Shown here: positions 28,201-36,514 of the stretch, piece by piece
How positions within the stretch are numbered: position 1 is the first letter of the stretch
How the letters are laid out: each line of letters opens with the position of its first letter
Origin: Bdellovibrionales bacterium CG12_big_fil_rev_8_21_14_0_65_38_15
GTDB taxonomy: Bacteria > Bdellovibrionota > Bacteriovoracia > Bacteriovoracales > Bacteriovoracaceae
Assembly (NCBI GenBank): GCA_002787775.1
Contig: PCUW01000050.1
Coordinates: forward strand, 1 to 64,000
Direction: 5' to 3'
DNA length: 64,000 nt
Notes under the pieces: generated by a model
What the model was told of the DNA's origin: nothing
Database searches by the model: none
Seen by the model: only the letters and a program-made list of their open reading frames with translations
Position numbers and translations under genes: made by a program

Positions 28201-28333
28201 ATCGTTGCCTCCAATTTGTTTTTGATTTGTGAGGCTAGTTTACGAGAATTGACTATTAATAAAAGTAATATTTTTAGCTTTAGATCATAGTTTTATTTTA
28301 TAGTTATTCTGGTTTTTTAATAAAAACAAAGAG

Positions 28334-29023
28334 TTAATAAGGAATCAAAGGCATTTCTTGGCATAAAACAGGGACACCCCTCATTTGAACCTTAGCAGCC
28401 ATTCGATCTAATGATGGAGCCACTAGCAAGGCCAAACTCATTTGTTTCATCATTTTCTTGGTCGCCTTTAAAAAGTCTTTTTTGTTTTCTAAAGCTATTG
28501 ACTCATTTCTTTGCATCGCTAACTTTAAACTTCTGGCGGTTGATTCTAAAAAATGCTTAGTGACACAATTATAATTTTTATCTTCAAGATCAATTTCAAT
28601 AATGGCGACAATTTCTGAATACAACTTCGACGCCTGAGACATTTCAAAAGATTTAATCTTTTTTCGAATCTGTTTTAATTTGACCTTATCAAAAGGAATA
28701 AAGGCTTTAGTTGGAATAGGACCTGTTAGTTGAAAGTCAGGAAGTGAATCCATCGAAACAAAGTCTTCACACCACATAGCTAGACCATTATCAATAAGTT
28801 TTTCAGCTGAACGATCAAGAGAAATACTAAAGGGATGCATGATCTTTTCAATGAAGATAAGACGATTAATCACTCTTGCTGCTTCTTTATCATTTCCATT
28901 TTTATATAAAGATCTGTGCTCTCGATTAATTTCAATCGCATCATTAATGTGATCACTGGCACAGTGGTAATCACTGGCAAAAAGCTGAACTGAATAGAAT
29001 AGACACAACAAGAAAAATTTCAT
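28334..29023 (-). CDS. secreted protein of unknown function
   Basis: The 229-residue protein has a signal peptide (FFLLCLFYSVQLFAS) and a mature, largely helical domain. Cys occurs in YHCASD, MWCEDF, YNCVTKH and VLCQEM, which may form two disulfides in the periplasm. AAGGA precedes the ATG. I do not recognise a family. Confidence 0.68.
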   Translation of the reverse strand: MKFFLLCLFYSVQLFASDYHCASDHINDAIEINREHRSLYKNGNDKEAARVINRLIFIEKIMHPFSISLDRSAEKLIDNGLAMWCEDFVSMDSLPDFQLTGPIPTKAFIPFDKVKLKQIRKKIKSFEMSQASKLYSEIVAIIEIDLEDKNYNCVTKHFLESTARSLKLAMQRNESIALENKKDFLKATKKMMKQMSLALLVAPSLDRMAAKVQMRGVPVLCQEMPLIPY

Positions 29024-29157
29024 GAGTCCTTATAAGCCCTAAAATTTAAAATGGCACTGGTGTAGGTAGTTAAGTAATTCGCTAAGTATCTAATATTTGG
29101 TCGTACTCTCTTTTGAGTTACACTTTGCTAAGAGCTTGAAATGACCGATAGGGATGC

Positions 29158-30462
29158 ATGGTGAAATTCTTCTTTCTACTATTCTTCAATCTCAGTTTTG
29201 CTATGGCGATGAATATCGAAATGAAAGATGCTGTGGTTTACGTTGAGCTGCATGACCGCTCTGGTCGAGTGCAATTTGGTAAAGGAATGTTCGTTTCAGG
29301 TATTGGCGAGTTTGCCGTTTTAAAGTCAATCATGGATCCGGCCCTTAAAGACCCTTATGATTATTTATTATCTTTTAGAACAAGTGATGATCGTCCCTTA
29401 ATAGATATTCAATTCTCTTTTTGTGAAAAAGAAGGAGAGCATCCCTATTGCTTTTATAAGGCCAACTATATTCCTTATCGCAGAATAAGTTTTGCAGATA
29501 AGGAGGCAACTCCGGAAAATGAAAAAAAACTCTACTACTTTGCAACTGCAAGCAGTTTAGAAGAAACAAAAGTGGATCAGAAAAACTCCGTCTTTTGGAG
29601 CGTACCAAAGAGTGCTGCTGGGCGAATTCCTGGAACAATCCTCGTTGATTTACAAAATGGAAAAGCTAAAGGAGTTGTTACATCGACGCGTAAAGGCGGT
29701 AACTATCAAGTTATTCCTATTTATAAAAATGTTGAGGGTCTAGGTTCTAAACCTTATGCACCTGTTGAGCAGCAATCAAATAATACTTTGCCAAAGAATC
29801 TTCACGAGAACGAAAAGAATATGCTTCGTATGGTGGCAGATATTAATAAAATGAGTGAAGAGCAAATTAAAAAAGCGATTGAGGAACTCTTCGTTCCCGG
29901 TGGCGTAGGTGCAAGGTCACAACTTAAAAAGAGACAAGATAATAATAAATTCAGTAAAAATGCTAAAGAAGAAGTCGCACTTCAAGCCTCTGCTAGAGGA
30001 GAGCAAGCCAGAAGAGATTTTTTTAAAGTCGAGCAAGAAGCAAAAGAGGCTAAGAATAAGCTTGATGACCAAACTGAAGAGTTGGGTAAATTAGAAAAAA
30101 GACTCGAAGGTAAGAAAGCCTTACAAGATGCCGTTGAATTGAAAATGGAAGGGCAAAAAGAAAACCTTATAGCGACTTCCGTAAAATTAGAAGTTTCAGG
30201 AGATAGTTTACCCGGTGAAGAAAAGGCAAATCTTGAAAAAGAACTTGCTGGACTAAAAGAGGGATTGGAGAAGTCGCAGGGTAAAGCTGGTAAGCTCGCT
30301 AATGAAATTGGAGAGCTTAAAGCTAAAATTGAGGCTTTAAAAAAAGGATTATCGCAGACACAGCAATTATCTCAGGAGTTGGAGCAAAAAGCCGGTGAAG
30401 CGGCCAAAGCAAATGCTGGGGCCATTCAAGGTGCTAAAAATTATCGTGGTGATTTACTTTAA
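29158..30462 (+). CDS. secreted protein: degenerate trypsin-like domain plus long coiled coil
   Basis: The 434 residues have a signal peptide (FFFLLFFNLSFAMA). Residues ~20-200 follow the trypsin-fold pattern: AVVYVELHDRSGRVQFGKGMFVSGIGEFAVLKS, then RIPGTILVDLQNGKAKGVV where GNSGGP would lie. The His and Ser positions are lost, so it should be catalytically dead. Residues ~220-430 are Lys/Glu/Ala heptads, a long coiled coil. The start could equally be GTG 29161, which spaces better from the AGGG at 29150-29153. Function unknown; perhaps a periplasmic scaffold. Confidence 0.68.
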   Translation: MVKFFFLLFFNLSFAMAMNIEMKDAVVYVELHDRSGRVQFGKGMFVSGIGEFAVLKSIMDPALKDPYDYLLSFRTSDDRPLIDIQFSFCEKEGEHPYCFYKANYIPYRRISFADKEATPENEKKLYYFATASSLEETKVDQKNSVFWSVPKSAAGRIPGTILVDLQNGKAKGVVTSTRKGGNYQVIPIYKNVEGLGSKPYAPVEQQSNNTLPKNLHENEKNMLRMVADINKMSEEQIKKAIEELFVPGGVGARSQLKKRQDNNKFSKNAKEEVALQASARGEQARRDFFKVEQEAKEAKNKLDDQTEELGKLEKRLEGKKALQDAVELKMEGQKENLIATSVKLEVSGDSLPGEEKANLEKELAGLKEGLEKSQGKAGKLANEIGELKAKIEALKKGLSQTQQLSQELEQKAGEAAKANAGAIQGAKNYRGDLL

Positions 30463-31049
30463 TCGTTAGCAACAATTGAAGGGGAGCGATGATTCTTTTT
30501 AGCGAATAAAGTTTGATCGATAAGAGTACAAATGCGCTGAGCACCTCTCCACCAACCATCATTATTTCTTAAAGTTACCCAACGAGAACCGACTAAGCGA
30601 GCTCTGATATAGTCGAGTTCATTGATCTGTGAGCTTTCTAATTGGTTGATGCAGTCGTTAAAAACTTCAGCCTCGTGAGAACCTACAAATTTAAAGTCAC
30701 CATAGCGAACGATGGCTTCAACTTCTTTAAATTCGCTTGGACTTGGTGGAGTAATATCAATTGTCTGGGCGGTTTGAAAAAGTTCTGCGCAAAAATGTTT
30801 AGGGTAATGCCAAACACCATCACTGTTATGCAGATGAAGTCTTTTGTTACCATTAAATGAAACGTAGATATCATCAATATGAGCAATTCTCTGTTTAACT
30901 GCAAAATTAATACATTCTGTTTGTAGATCTATTGGATTTTTTGCCAAAAACTCAAAAGAGAAATTTTCAAATCTACCTGTAGCCACAATCGATTGCGCTA
31001 AAGCAAATTGACTCCAAATCAAGATAAGGCAACTCAAAATAAATTTCAT
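30459..31049 (-). CDS. small secreted protein of unknown function
   Basis: From ATG 31049 the 196-residue protein opens with a signal peptide (KFILSCLILIWSQFALAQS); an in-frame ATG at 31073 would add eight residues before it. The mature part has two similar halves, each with an acidic/aromatic FEF or FKF strand, a Cys at ...LQTECIN or ...FNDCIN, a ...RxxHIDD or ...LDYIRA helix, and a second Cys at HFCAELF or RICTLID. This looks like an internal duplication. It begins just after the DUF523 gene on the same strand and is probably cotranscribed. Confidence 0.66.
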   Translation of the reverse strand: MKFILSCLILIWSQFALAQSIVATGRFENFSFEFLAKNPIDLQTECINFAVKQRIAHIDDIYVSFNGNKRLHLHNSDGVWHYPKHFCAELFQTAQTIDITPPSPSEFKEVEAIVRYGDFKFVGSHEAEVFNDCINQLESSQINELDYIRARLVGSRWVTLRNNDGWWRGAQRICTLIDQTLFAKKNHRSPSIVAND

Positions 31050-31054
31050 GTAAA

Positions 31055-31609
31055 CTAGGCTAGAGAATTCCATACTGAATGTAAATCTTCGAGCTGTGAA
31101 CGTTCGGCGTGAAGACTTTGGGCGAAATCTAAAACTTGAGACAGTGTTTCTAGATTGTTTTCCTCAACTATTTTAATACCTTGATATTGCTTGATGACTG
31201 CTTGGGTAAAGACACCACTATAGAGTTTATCATTGGCTAAATTTGGAGAACTTTTATAGGCGCAAGATGGAGATTTCGATTTTACAATCAATGCCGATGG
31301 AGGGGTGAGTTGCGTTATGATTTGATTGCTTGTTCTTTCTGCCAATGCTTTTAGAGATTGGCCTGACTTATTCTCTATAAGATCATCATCCTTCAAACTT
31401 ATTGGTTCTCTAGGAACACCTAACCCCATCTCTAGCTCTGGGCAGATACTATAGTGAGCAAAGACTTTTGAAAGCGTGACAACACCTAGATGAAATTTAT
31501 CCTTACCATCATAGCGAACCTTCTTACCCAATAAGCATGAACTGATCCATAAGACTGGTGAGTCTCGACTTATAAGGGGGTTGTCTGGCAAAATAAGTTG
31601 ATGGGACAT
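31055..31609 (-). CDS. DUF523/TudS-like protein
   Basis: The 184-residue cytoplasmic protein matches DUF523: WISSCLLGKKVRYDGKDK, SICPELEMGLGVPREP and SKSPSCAYKSSPN. The three conserved Cys (in SSC, ICPE and SPSC) are those that hold a 4Fe-4S cluster in the thiouracil desulfidase TudS. A role in desulfurating thiolated nucleobases is therefore plausible but unproven. Its start faces dtd; the divergent ATGs are 28 bases apart. Confidence 0.85.
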   Translation of the reverse strand: MSHQLILPDNPLISRDSPVLWISSCLLGKKVRYDGKDKFHLGVVTLSKVFAHYSICPELEMGLGVPREPISLKDDDLIENKSGQSLKALAERTSNQIITQLTPPSALIVKSKSPSCAYKSSPNLANDKLYSGVFTQAVIKQYQGIKIVEENNLETLSQVLDFAQSLHAERSQLEDLHSVWNSLA

Positions 31610-31615
31610 CCCTGT

Positions 31616-31644
31616 ATCTTAATGCATTAGGAAGACAATGAAAA
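31616..31644 (-). promoter_or_regulatory. possible leaderless promoter of the DUF523 gene
   Basis: Reverse strand: TTTTCA (31644-31639), 17 bases, TAAGAT (31621-31616), six bases, ATG 31609. The -35 lies inside the first codons of the divergent dtd gene. Both hexamers match consensus at only 4 of 6 positions. Confidence 0.35.
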
Positions 31645-32072
31645 TTCTAGTTCAACGAACAAAGTCCGCTAAAGTCACCGTTGATAACGAGATTATAGGT
31701 GAGATTGATCACGGGATGGTTATCTTTGTCTGTCTGGTTCAAGGGGATACTGAGGAGCAGGTTCAAAAAGCAGTCAAAAAAATTGTGCAAATGAGAATCT
31801 TCAGTGATGAAGAAGAGAAAATGAATTTTGATATCGCTCAAACTGGTGGTCAAATTTTGGCCATCTCGCAGTTTACCTTGGCTTGGGATGGGCAAAAAGG
31901 GAATCGACCTAGCTTTGATCAAGCGATGGCACCGGCCCAGGCTCAAGTTTTGTTTAGAATTTTTCTCGATCAACTGCGTGAAAAAGTCCCAGTTCAAACG
32001 GGTCGATTTGGCGCCCATATGAATGTGGAACTTGATAATGATGGTCCAGTAACCTTTTTCCTAGAGTTCTAA
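31638..32072 (+). CDS. dtd: D-aminoacyl-tRNA deacylase
   Basis: Dtd hydrolyses D-amino acids, and also glycine, from mischarged tRNAs. The 144 residues carry the family motifs MKILVQRTKSAKVTVD, LVQGDTEEQVQKAVKKIVQMRIF, the active-site SQFTLAWDGQKGNRPSF (usually SQFTLYADxxKGxRPSF), RFGAHMNVELDNDGPVTF, and the terminal Gly-Pro (NDGP) of the cis-GP motif. Length is standard. AGGAAG precedes the ATG. Confidence 0.96.
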   Translation: MKILVQRTKSAKVTVDNEIIGEIDHGMVIFVCLVQGDTEEQVQKAVKKIVQMRIFSDEEEKMNFDIAQTGGQILAISQFTLAWDGQKGNRPSFDQAMAPAQAQVLFRIFLDQLREKVPVQTGRFGAHMNVELDNDGPVTFFLEF

Positions 32073-32120
32073 TTTCTTAGTTAGTGATACAATCAGATTT
32101 TATTATCAAGGAGTATAGAA

Positions 32121-32288
32121 ATGAAAAAACTAGCGAATATTGTATTCTTAGGTTTATCTCTAATGATGGTGTCTTGTTCTCATATGGGTCATCACGACAG
32201 TAAGTCATGTTGCGGCGAAAATATGCAATGTAAGACTGATAAGAGCTGCTGTAAAAGTGGTCAATGTGAAGTGAAGAAAAAGTCTTAA
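32121..32288 (+). CDS. small Cys-rich lipoprotein
   Basis: This 55-residue protein has AAGGAG (32109-32114) before the ATG. A lipoprotein signal KKLANIVFLGLSLMMVSCS (Cys19) is followed by HMGHHD and a dense Cys pattern: SCCGENMQC and KSCCKSGQC. Removal of the signal leaves ~37 residues with seven Cys, counting the lipidated one, and three His near the N-terminus. A metal-binding or redox role in the periplasm is suggested. No family is recognised. Confidence 0.75.
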   Translation: MKKLANIVFLGLSLMMVSCSHMGHHDSKSCCGENMQCKTDKSCCKSGQCEVKKKS

Positions 32289-32289
32289 G

Positions 32290-32631
32290 TTATTTTGACC
32301 AGCGAGGCTTATCACCAATCTCGTTGGTCCATACTTTTAGTCTAGTGATAATATCGTCAAACAGTCCGCCTTCACTTCTTACAAAAGCTTCAAATTCTTC
32401 TTCTCTGTCTTCTTCATCAAGGCTCATAATCATTCCTTGAGAGACGAAATGATAAACTTCTCCAAAACAATTGGCTTCTACCGAAATAGCAAAAAAGGCC
32501 GCATCACCTGAGATTAAATCTTCTTGATCTTCTTTTGGAATCTGTTCATAACGTGAAATAGGCGAATAATTGAGATCCAATTGTAAGGAAAACCGCGCCG
32601 AGATCTTTTCTTTTTCTAATTCTAGGATCAT
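32290..32631 (-). CDS. small acidic protein of unknown function
   Basis: The product is 113 residues, cytoplasmic, strongly acidic in the middle (SLDEEDREEEFEAFVRSE), with a mixed alpha/beta look and ending in Trp/Arg-rich KPRWSK. Its stop lies 1 base past the small Cys-rich lipoprotein gene and it is transcribed towards it. No Shine-Dalgarno is seen; TAAAAT lies exactly 6 bases before the ATG. No family is recognised. Confidence 0.6.
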   Translation of the reverse strand: MILELEKEKISARFSLQLDLNYSPISRYEQIPKEDQEDLISGDAAFFAISVEANCFGEVYHFVSQGMIMSLDEEDREEEFEAFVRSEGGLFDDIITRLKVWTNEIGDKPRWSK

Positions 32632-32637
32632 GGTGTT

Positions 32638-32643
32638 ATTTTA
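32638..32643 (-). promoter_or_regulatory. possible leaderless -10 of the small acidic protein gene
   Basis: Reverse strand TAAAAT at 32643-32638, then AACACC and ATG 32631. The -35 region is poor. Confidence 0.35.
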
Positions 32644-32672
32644 ACCTGAATTCAAAGCTAGGTGGAATAATA

Positions 32673-33551
32673 ATGAATGAATCTCAAACCAAAAAAGGAA
32701 TTAGCTACGCCGCTTTTGCTTTTTCATTTTGGGGAATCATAGCTATCTATTGGAAGCAAATCTCCTATTTGTCAGCATGGGAATTGCTCTACCATCGAGT
32801 TATATGGGGTGTTTTGCCGATATTAGCTTATGTCTTTTGGACTCGTTCTTGGAAAGACTTTAAAGTTTTAAAAGAGCCTAAAACGTTTTTCTTTGCCTTG
32901 CTGGCGGCTTTTTTAATCATCGCAAATTGGGTGATTTTTATTTGGGCCGTATCAAAAGGACACGTTCTTGAAGTCAGTCTTGGCTATTTTTTAAATCCAC
33001 TCTTGAATATTGTCTTAGGAACGCTGTTTCTAGGTGAGAGCCTTAGACGTAATCAACAAGCAGCGGTTGCACTGGCGGGACTTGGTCTTGCCATTATGTT
33101 TGCTGGAGATTTAGGCGCCCCATGGATTTCATTGGCATTAGCTTCTAGCTTTGCGCTTTATGGATTAGTTCGAAAAAAAGCTCCACTTGGTGCCGCTCAT
33201 GGTTTGATGTTTGAAATGGTTGTCGCAATCGCAGTGATGACTCCATTGGCAGGGCGATTATTCCCATTTGAGTTTGGTGGTTTATCGCTCTCAAACCAGC
33301 TTTATATAACCTTAGCTGGGCCAATCACGATCTTTCCTCTTATCTTTTTTAATAAAGCGGTTAAACTCATTAATTATTCAACGGTTGGAATCATTCAATA
33401 CTTGGCTCCTACATTGCAGTTTTTATTAGCTGTTCTTATTTTTCAAGAACGCTTTACGCTTAGACATGCTGGGGCTTTTGCCTTGATTTGGCTGGCAGTC
33501 GCGTTGTATTTACGCGAGACCTTTCAAAATCATAAGAATAGGGCACAATAG
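32673..33551 (+). CDS. rarD: RarD/EamA family transporter
   Basis: The 292-residue inner-membrane protein has ten hydrophobic segments and the RarD signature order: GISYAAFAFSFWGIIAIYWKQ, LLYHRVIWGVLPIL, VISKGHV-type FIWAVSKGHVLEVSLGYFLNPL, and FNKAVKLINYSTVGIIQYLAPTLQF. Known members are drug/metabolite superfamily exporters; the substrate is unknown. GGTGGA precedes the ATG. The NadD-like gene follows 4 bases after the stop. Confidence 0.92.
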   Translation: MNESQTKKGISYAAFAFSFWGIIAIYWKQISYLSAWELLYHRVIWGVLPILAYVFWTRSWKDFKVLKEPKTFFFALLAAFLIIANWVIFIWAVSKGHVLEVSLGYFLNPLLNIVLGTLFLGESLRRNQQAAVALAGLGLAIMFAGDLGAPWISLALASSFALYGLVRKKAPLGAAHGLMFEMVVAIAVMTPLAGRLFPFEFGGLSLSNQLYITLAGPITIFPLIFFNKAVKLINYSTVGIIQYLAPTLQFLLAVLIFQERFTLRHAGAFALIWLAVALYLRETFQNHKNRAQ

Positions 33552-33555
33552 AGTT

Positions 33556-34248
33556 ATGCAAATGGAGTTTAGAAATTCAGGAGAGGATTTAGAGTTACGT
33601 TTTGAAGTAAGCGATTGGTTCTCTCTTTTGAATCCGCCTGCTTTATCTAAAATTCAAGAAAGCCATATTTTTAAATTTATTGCGAATCAATGGACGCATT
33701 TTGATGGTATCAATAATCCAAAAGTTATTCTTCCTCGAATTTTTTCTCAACCTGAGTCGCAGAGTATTTGTTTTTATCCTGGAAGCTTTAACCCTTGGCA
33801 TGAAGGACATCAGGCCTGTGTTGATTTAACTCCAGTTGAGTCTTTAGTGGTTGTTCCCGATTCAAATCCATGGAAACAAGATGACCGCTTGATAACACTT
33901 AAAACAATTTTAGACCTCATGAAAGCGCTTCCACAAAACACCAGTCTATATCCGGGTTTCATTAATCTTGAAGTCGGTAATCCGACAGTCAGTTGGCTTC
34001 CACAAACTAAGTGGAGTAAGCGCTCTTTGTGTATCGGTGCCGATAGCTTTGTGAATTTAGAAAAATGGAAAGAAGTAAAAACGTTACTGAATTGCTTAGA
34101 AACTCTTTATGTCGTTCCAAGAAATATTGTCGATCAACAAATGACTCAAACAACTCAGATTATTCAAAATCTTTGCCCAGCTTTGAAAATTGAAATTCTT
34201 GCACACCATCAGTTTGAAAACGTATCAAGTACAGATCTTAGAAAATAG
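33556..34248 (+). CDS. nicotinate-nucleotide adenylyltransferase-like protein (NadD family)
   Basis: The 230-residue protein has a nucleotidyltransferase core from ~75: FYPGSFNPWHEGHQACVDL (HxGH ATP site) and the C-terminal FENVSSTDLRK (ISSTxxR motif). SLCIGADSFVNLEKWKEVKTLL matches NadD. If it is NadD it makes deamido-NAD in the cytoplasm. It differs by an N-terminal ~70-residue extension and an early end right after the STxxR motif, so the enzyme may be atypical or a paralogue. It is cotranscribed with rarD and ends at a bidirectional terminator. Confidence 0.78.
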   Translation: MQMEFRNSGEDLELRFEVSDWFSLLNPPALSKIQESHIFKFIANQWTHFDGINNPKVILPRIFSQPESQSICFYPGSFNPWHEGHQACVDLTPVESLVVVPDSNPWKQDDRLITLKTILDLMKALPQNTSLYPGFINLEVGNPTVSWLPQTKWSKRSLCIGADSFVNLEKWKEVKTLLNCLETLYVVPRNIVDQQMTQTTQIIQNLCPALKIEILAHHQFENVSSTDLRK

Positions 34249-34251
34249 GCC

Positions 34252-34286
34252 AAAAAAAAGCTCCCGAGTTGGGAGCTTTCTTTTTT
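34252..34286. terminator. bidirectional rho-independent terminator
   Basis: Stem AAAGCTCCC (34257-34265) / GGGAGCTTT (34271-34279) with loop GAGTT, an A-run before it and a T-run after it. It serves the NadD-like gene on + and rpsD on -. Confidence 0.92.
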
Positions 34287-34312
34287 AAAATAATTTTCAA
34301 GGTAACTATGAA

Positions 34313-34942
34313 CTATTTTACTTTCCAGTAGTATTCCGTTACGAGCTGACCGTTGTACTCGAAAGGAATATCTGATGGTAGAGGATACTCAACCATAGTT
34401 GCTTTCTTCTTGTCAGTACCTTCGATAGTGAAACAAGCTGGAACACCTGACATACGAGGAGATTCAAGACCTTGCTTATAAAGTTGGTTGGCGTAACCTT
34501 TCTCAGTTAGAGAGATAACGTCACCTTTGCTAAGAAGCATTGATGCTCTATCAACTTTCTTACCATTAACCAAAATTTGGCCATGGCTAACCATTTGAGA
34601 AGCAGCAAGCATTGATGGTGCCCAATTCAAACGGAAGATAACGTTAGTTAAACGTCTTTCAAGGTTGATAAGAAGTGTATCCATCCAAGCACGTGAACGA
34701 TCACGCTTAGCTGATTTCACGTAATTCACAAGTTGCTTCTCACGAATTGCGTAGTGATAAACTAGTTTTTGTTTTTCTTTCATACGAACAGCGTAATCAG
34801 AAATTTTCTTACGACGATTTCCGTGAACACCAGGTCCATATGGGCGACGATCTAGAGCACCTGATTTACCAAGTCCTGGTAATTCAAGGCCTAATGCGCG
34901 TTGAAGTTTAAAACGGCTACGTCCGGTAGTACTTTTTGCCAT
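34313..34942 (-). CDS. rpsD: 30S ribosomal protein S4
   Basis: S4 nucleates 16S rRNA folding. From ATG 34942, preceded by GAGGA, the protein is 209 residues; an upstream TTG is less likely. RFKLQRALGLELPG, YGPGVHG, QKLVYHYAIREKQL, and the S4 RNA-binding domain LERRLTNVIFRLNWAPSMLAASQMVSHGQILVNGKKV are clear. The N-terminal zinc-binding Cys cluster is absent, so this is the Cys-minus form. It stands alone rather than in the rpoA operon. Confidence 0.97.
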   Translation of the reverse strand: MAKSTTGRSRFKLQRALGLELPGLGKSGALDRRPYGPGVHGNRRKKISDYAVRMKEKQKLVYHYAIREKQLVNYVKSAKRDRSRAWMDTLLINLERRLTNVIFRLNWAPSMLAASQMVSHGQILVNGKKVDRASMLLSKGDVISLTEKGYANQLYKQGLESPRMSGVPACFTIEGTDKKKATMVEYPLPSDIPFEYNGQLVTEYYWKVK

Positions 34943-35050
34943 GGTCAAATTCCTCTATTACTAAAGTGGCAACAGCTGCAACTGTATAAATTAAGATTGG
35001 TATAGCTATCAAATCGCATGACTATGTGTCAACGAAGTACGACCGAACAA

Positions 35051-35947
35051 TCAAATGTTTAGGCGAGATTTCTCACTTTTATAATGATTTTCCATCAATT
35101 CTTGGTACATGACATGGAGCTTTCTTGTATTTACGCCGGGTTGGGCATTTCCGATAATTTGATCATCAATTTTGACGATGGGCACAATTTCTTTCGTCGT
35201 ACTGGTTAAGAAAACCTCGTCAGCTGCTTTGATTTGCTCCGGTGATATATTCTCTTCCAGCATTTTCAGTCCATTATTTTTGCCCATATCAAGCAGACTT
35301 TGGCGAGTGATGCCACCTAGAAGGCCTGCATCAAGTGGAGGAGTAATAAACGTTTCATCTTTTACCATCCAAATATTGGAGGTTGTCCCTTCACTGACCA
35401 TCCCTTGATGGTTGAGCATGATGGCATCAAAAGCTCCGGCGCGCTTTGCTTCGCCCATGGCAAGAACGTTGTTGAGATAGTTGCCAGACTTAACAGATGG
35501 GTCTGTTGAACGTTGATGATTTCTGACAACATCGGAGATCACCATCCACACACCTTTTTCATACCAATGTCTTGGGTACTCAGGCAGTTCTTTGGTAATT
35601 AAAATAAAGTTTCCAACTTGATCAGCTGTTGGATCAAGGGTGATTTCGCCTTCGCCTCTAGTGCAGACGATTCTGACGTAGCATTTTGTTGAGCCAAGTT
35701 CTTTTACAGTGTTGATCACTTGATTGGTGATTTCGTCTCGATTAAACGGCAGGGGCAAGCCAATTTTACTGGCAGATGATTCTAGTCTGTCTAAATGGGC
35801 TTCCATCATAAATGGAATACCGTTTTTAGTCATAGTGACTTCGTAAACAGAATCTCCATAAAGAAAGCCGCGATCAAAAACGGAAACTGTCGCAAGTTCT
35901 GGGGTGACAACTTTTCCGTTAATATTCACCAATGTTTTAGTACTCAT
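35051..35947 (-). CDS. class IV PLP aminotransferase (branched-chain or D-amino acid type)
   Basis: The 298-residue protein shows the fold IV pattern: SVFDRGFLYGDSVYEVTMTKNG, YVRIVCTRGEGEITLDP, the PLP Lys in DPSVKSGNYLNNVLA, GMVSEGTTSNIWMV, and PPLDAGLLGGITRQSLLD. It may be IlvE (branched-chain amino acids) or a D-amino acid transaminase; the motifs do not settle which. It begins in an ATGA overlap with the upstream rhodanese-like lipoprotein gene. Confidence 0.88.
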   Translation of the reverse strand: MSTKTLVNINGKVVTPELATVSVFDRGFLYGDSVYEVTMTKNGIPFMMEAHLDRLESSASKIGLPLPFNRDEITNQVINTVKELGSTKCYVRIVCTRGEGEITLDPTADQVGNFILITKELPEYPRHWYEKGVWMVISDVVRNHQRSTDPSVKSGNYLNNVLAMGEAKRAGAFDAIMLNHQGMVSEGTTSNIWMVKDETFITPPLDAGLLGGITRQSLLDMGKNNGLKMLEENISPEQIKAADEVFLTSTTKEIVPIVKIDDQIIGNAQPGVNTRKLHVMYQELMENHYKSEKSRLNI

Positions 35948-36432
35948 TCAGTTATCGCCTCAAAGCCTTCAGGCAGCATATCCCACGCTTGAGCGTAGAC
36001 ATGAACAGTTTTAGTTTCTTCTCCACTTGGTGTTATAAATTTTCCACCAGCGTGGGCCCACGCCAATATTCCGCCGTGTAGATTATAAGCTTCAATCCCA
36101 TAAGCGCGTTGTTCACTAACCCAGACAATCGATCTTTGCCCTAAAGTATCAAATCCAACGATCTGCTTGTTTTTATAACTTTCGTAATTAGCTTCGTAGT
36201 CTTCTTTGCTGATTGCCTTTGGAAGAGTTGAGATATTTCTTTCAGCAGCAGTTCTAAGGTCTACAAGTTGAGAGTCGTTAGTTAGGTTCGTAAAACTTAC
36301 TGAAGGAACTCCTGGGTACTGTTTATCCAGCGTGGCTGCCATTGAATTTATAACATGTGCTTTGTCTTTAACCTCTTGAGGCTTTAAACAAGAAAAAAGA
36401 GTGAATAGCATTATTAAACAGATCAATTTCAT
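35944..36432 (-). CDS. rhodanese-like lipoprotein lacking the active-site Cys
   Basis: The 162-residue protein has a lipoprotein signal (LICLIMLFTLFSCLK). A single rhodanese-like domain follows: QLVDLRTAAERNISTLPKAI, GFDTLGQRSIVWVSEQRA, and YNLHGGILAWAHAGGKF. In active sulfurtransferases the loop is CxxGxRS; here the Cys is replaced (FDTLGQRS), so it should not carry persulfide. It is coupled by a 4-base overlap to the aminotransferase gene. A ligand-binding or structural role in the envelope is inferred. Confidence 0.78.
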   Translation of the reverse strand: MKLICLIMLFTLFSCLKPQEVKDKAHVINSMAATLDKQYPGVPSVSFTNLTNDSQLVDLRTAAERNISTLPKAISKEDYEANYESYKNKQIVGFDTLGQRSIVWVSEQRAYGIEAYNLHGGILAWAHAGGKFITPSGEETKTVHVYAQAWDMLPEGFEAITE

Positions 36433-36438
36433 GCCTGT

Positions 36439-36467
36439 ATCATGGCATGGGGCGTGAGTTTTTCCAA
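36439..36467 (-). promoter_or_regulatory. promoter abutting the rhodanese-like gene (leaderless type)
   Basis: Reverse strand: TTGGAA (36467-36462), 17 bases, CATGAT (36444-36439), six bases (ACAGGC), ATG 36432. It is divergent from the promoter at 36479-36508. Confidence 0.42.
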
Positions 36468-36478
36468 GAACAAGACGT

Positions 36479-36508
36479 TTGACGAAGCATGTCTAGAGAT
36501 TAGATAAT
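36479..36508 (+). promoter_or_regulatory. promoter abutting the CFI-box-like protein gene (leaderless type)
   Basis: TTGACG (36479-36484), 18 bases, GATAAT (36503-36508), six bases (TTCAGT), ATG 36515. Both hexamers match consensus at 5 of 6 positions. No Shine-Dalgarno precedes the start. Confidence 0.55.
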
Positions 36509-36514
36509 TTCAGT

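Noticed and set aside
34313-34942. rpsD as part of a ribosomal alpha operon
   Set aside because: No rpsM, rpsK, rpoA or rplQ nearby; the gene stands alone between a terminator and an aminotransferase gene.
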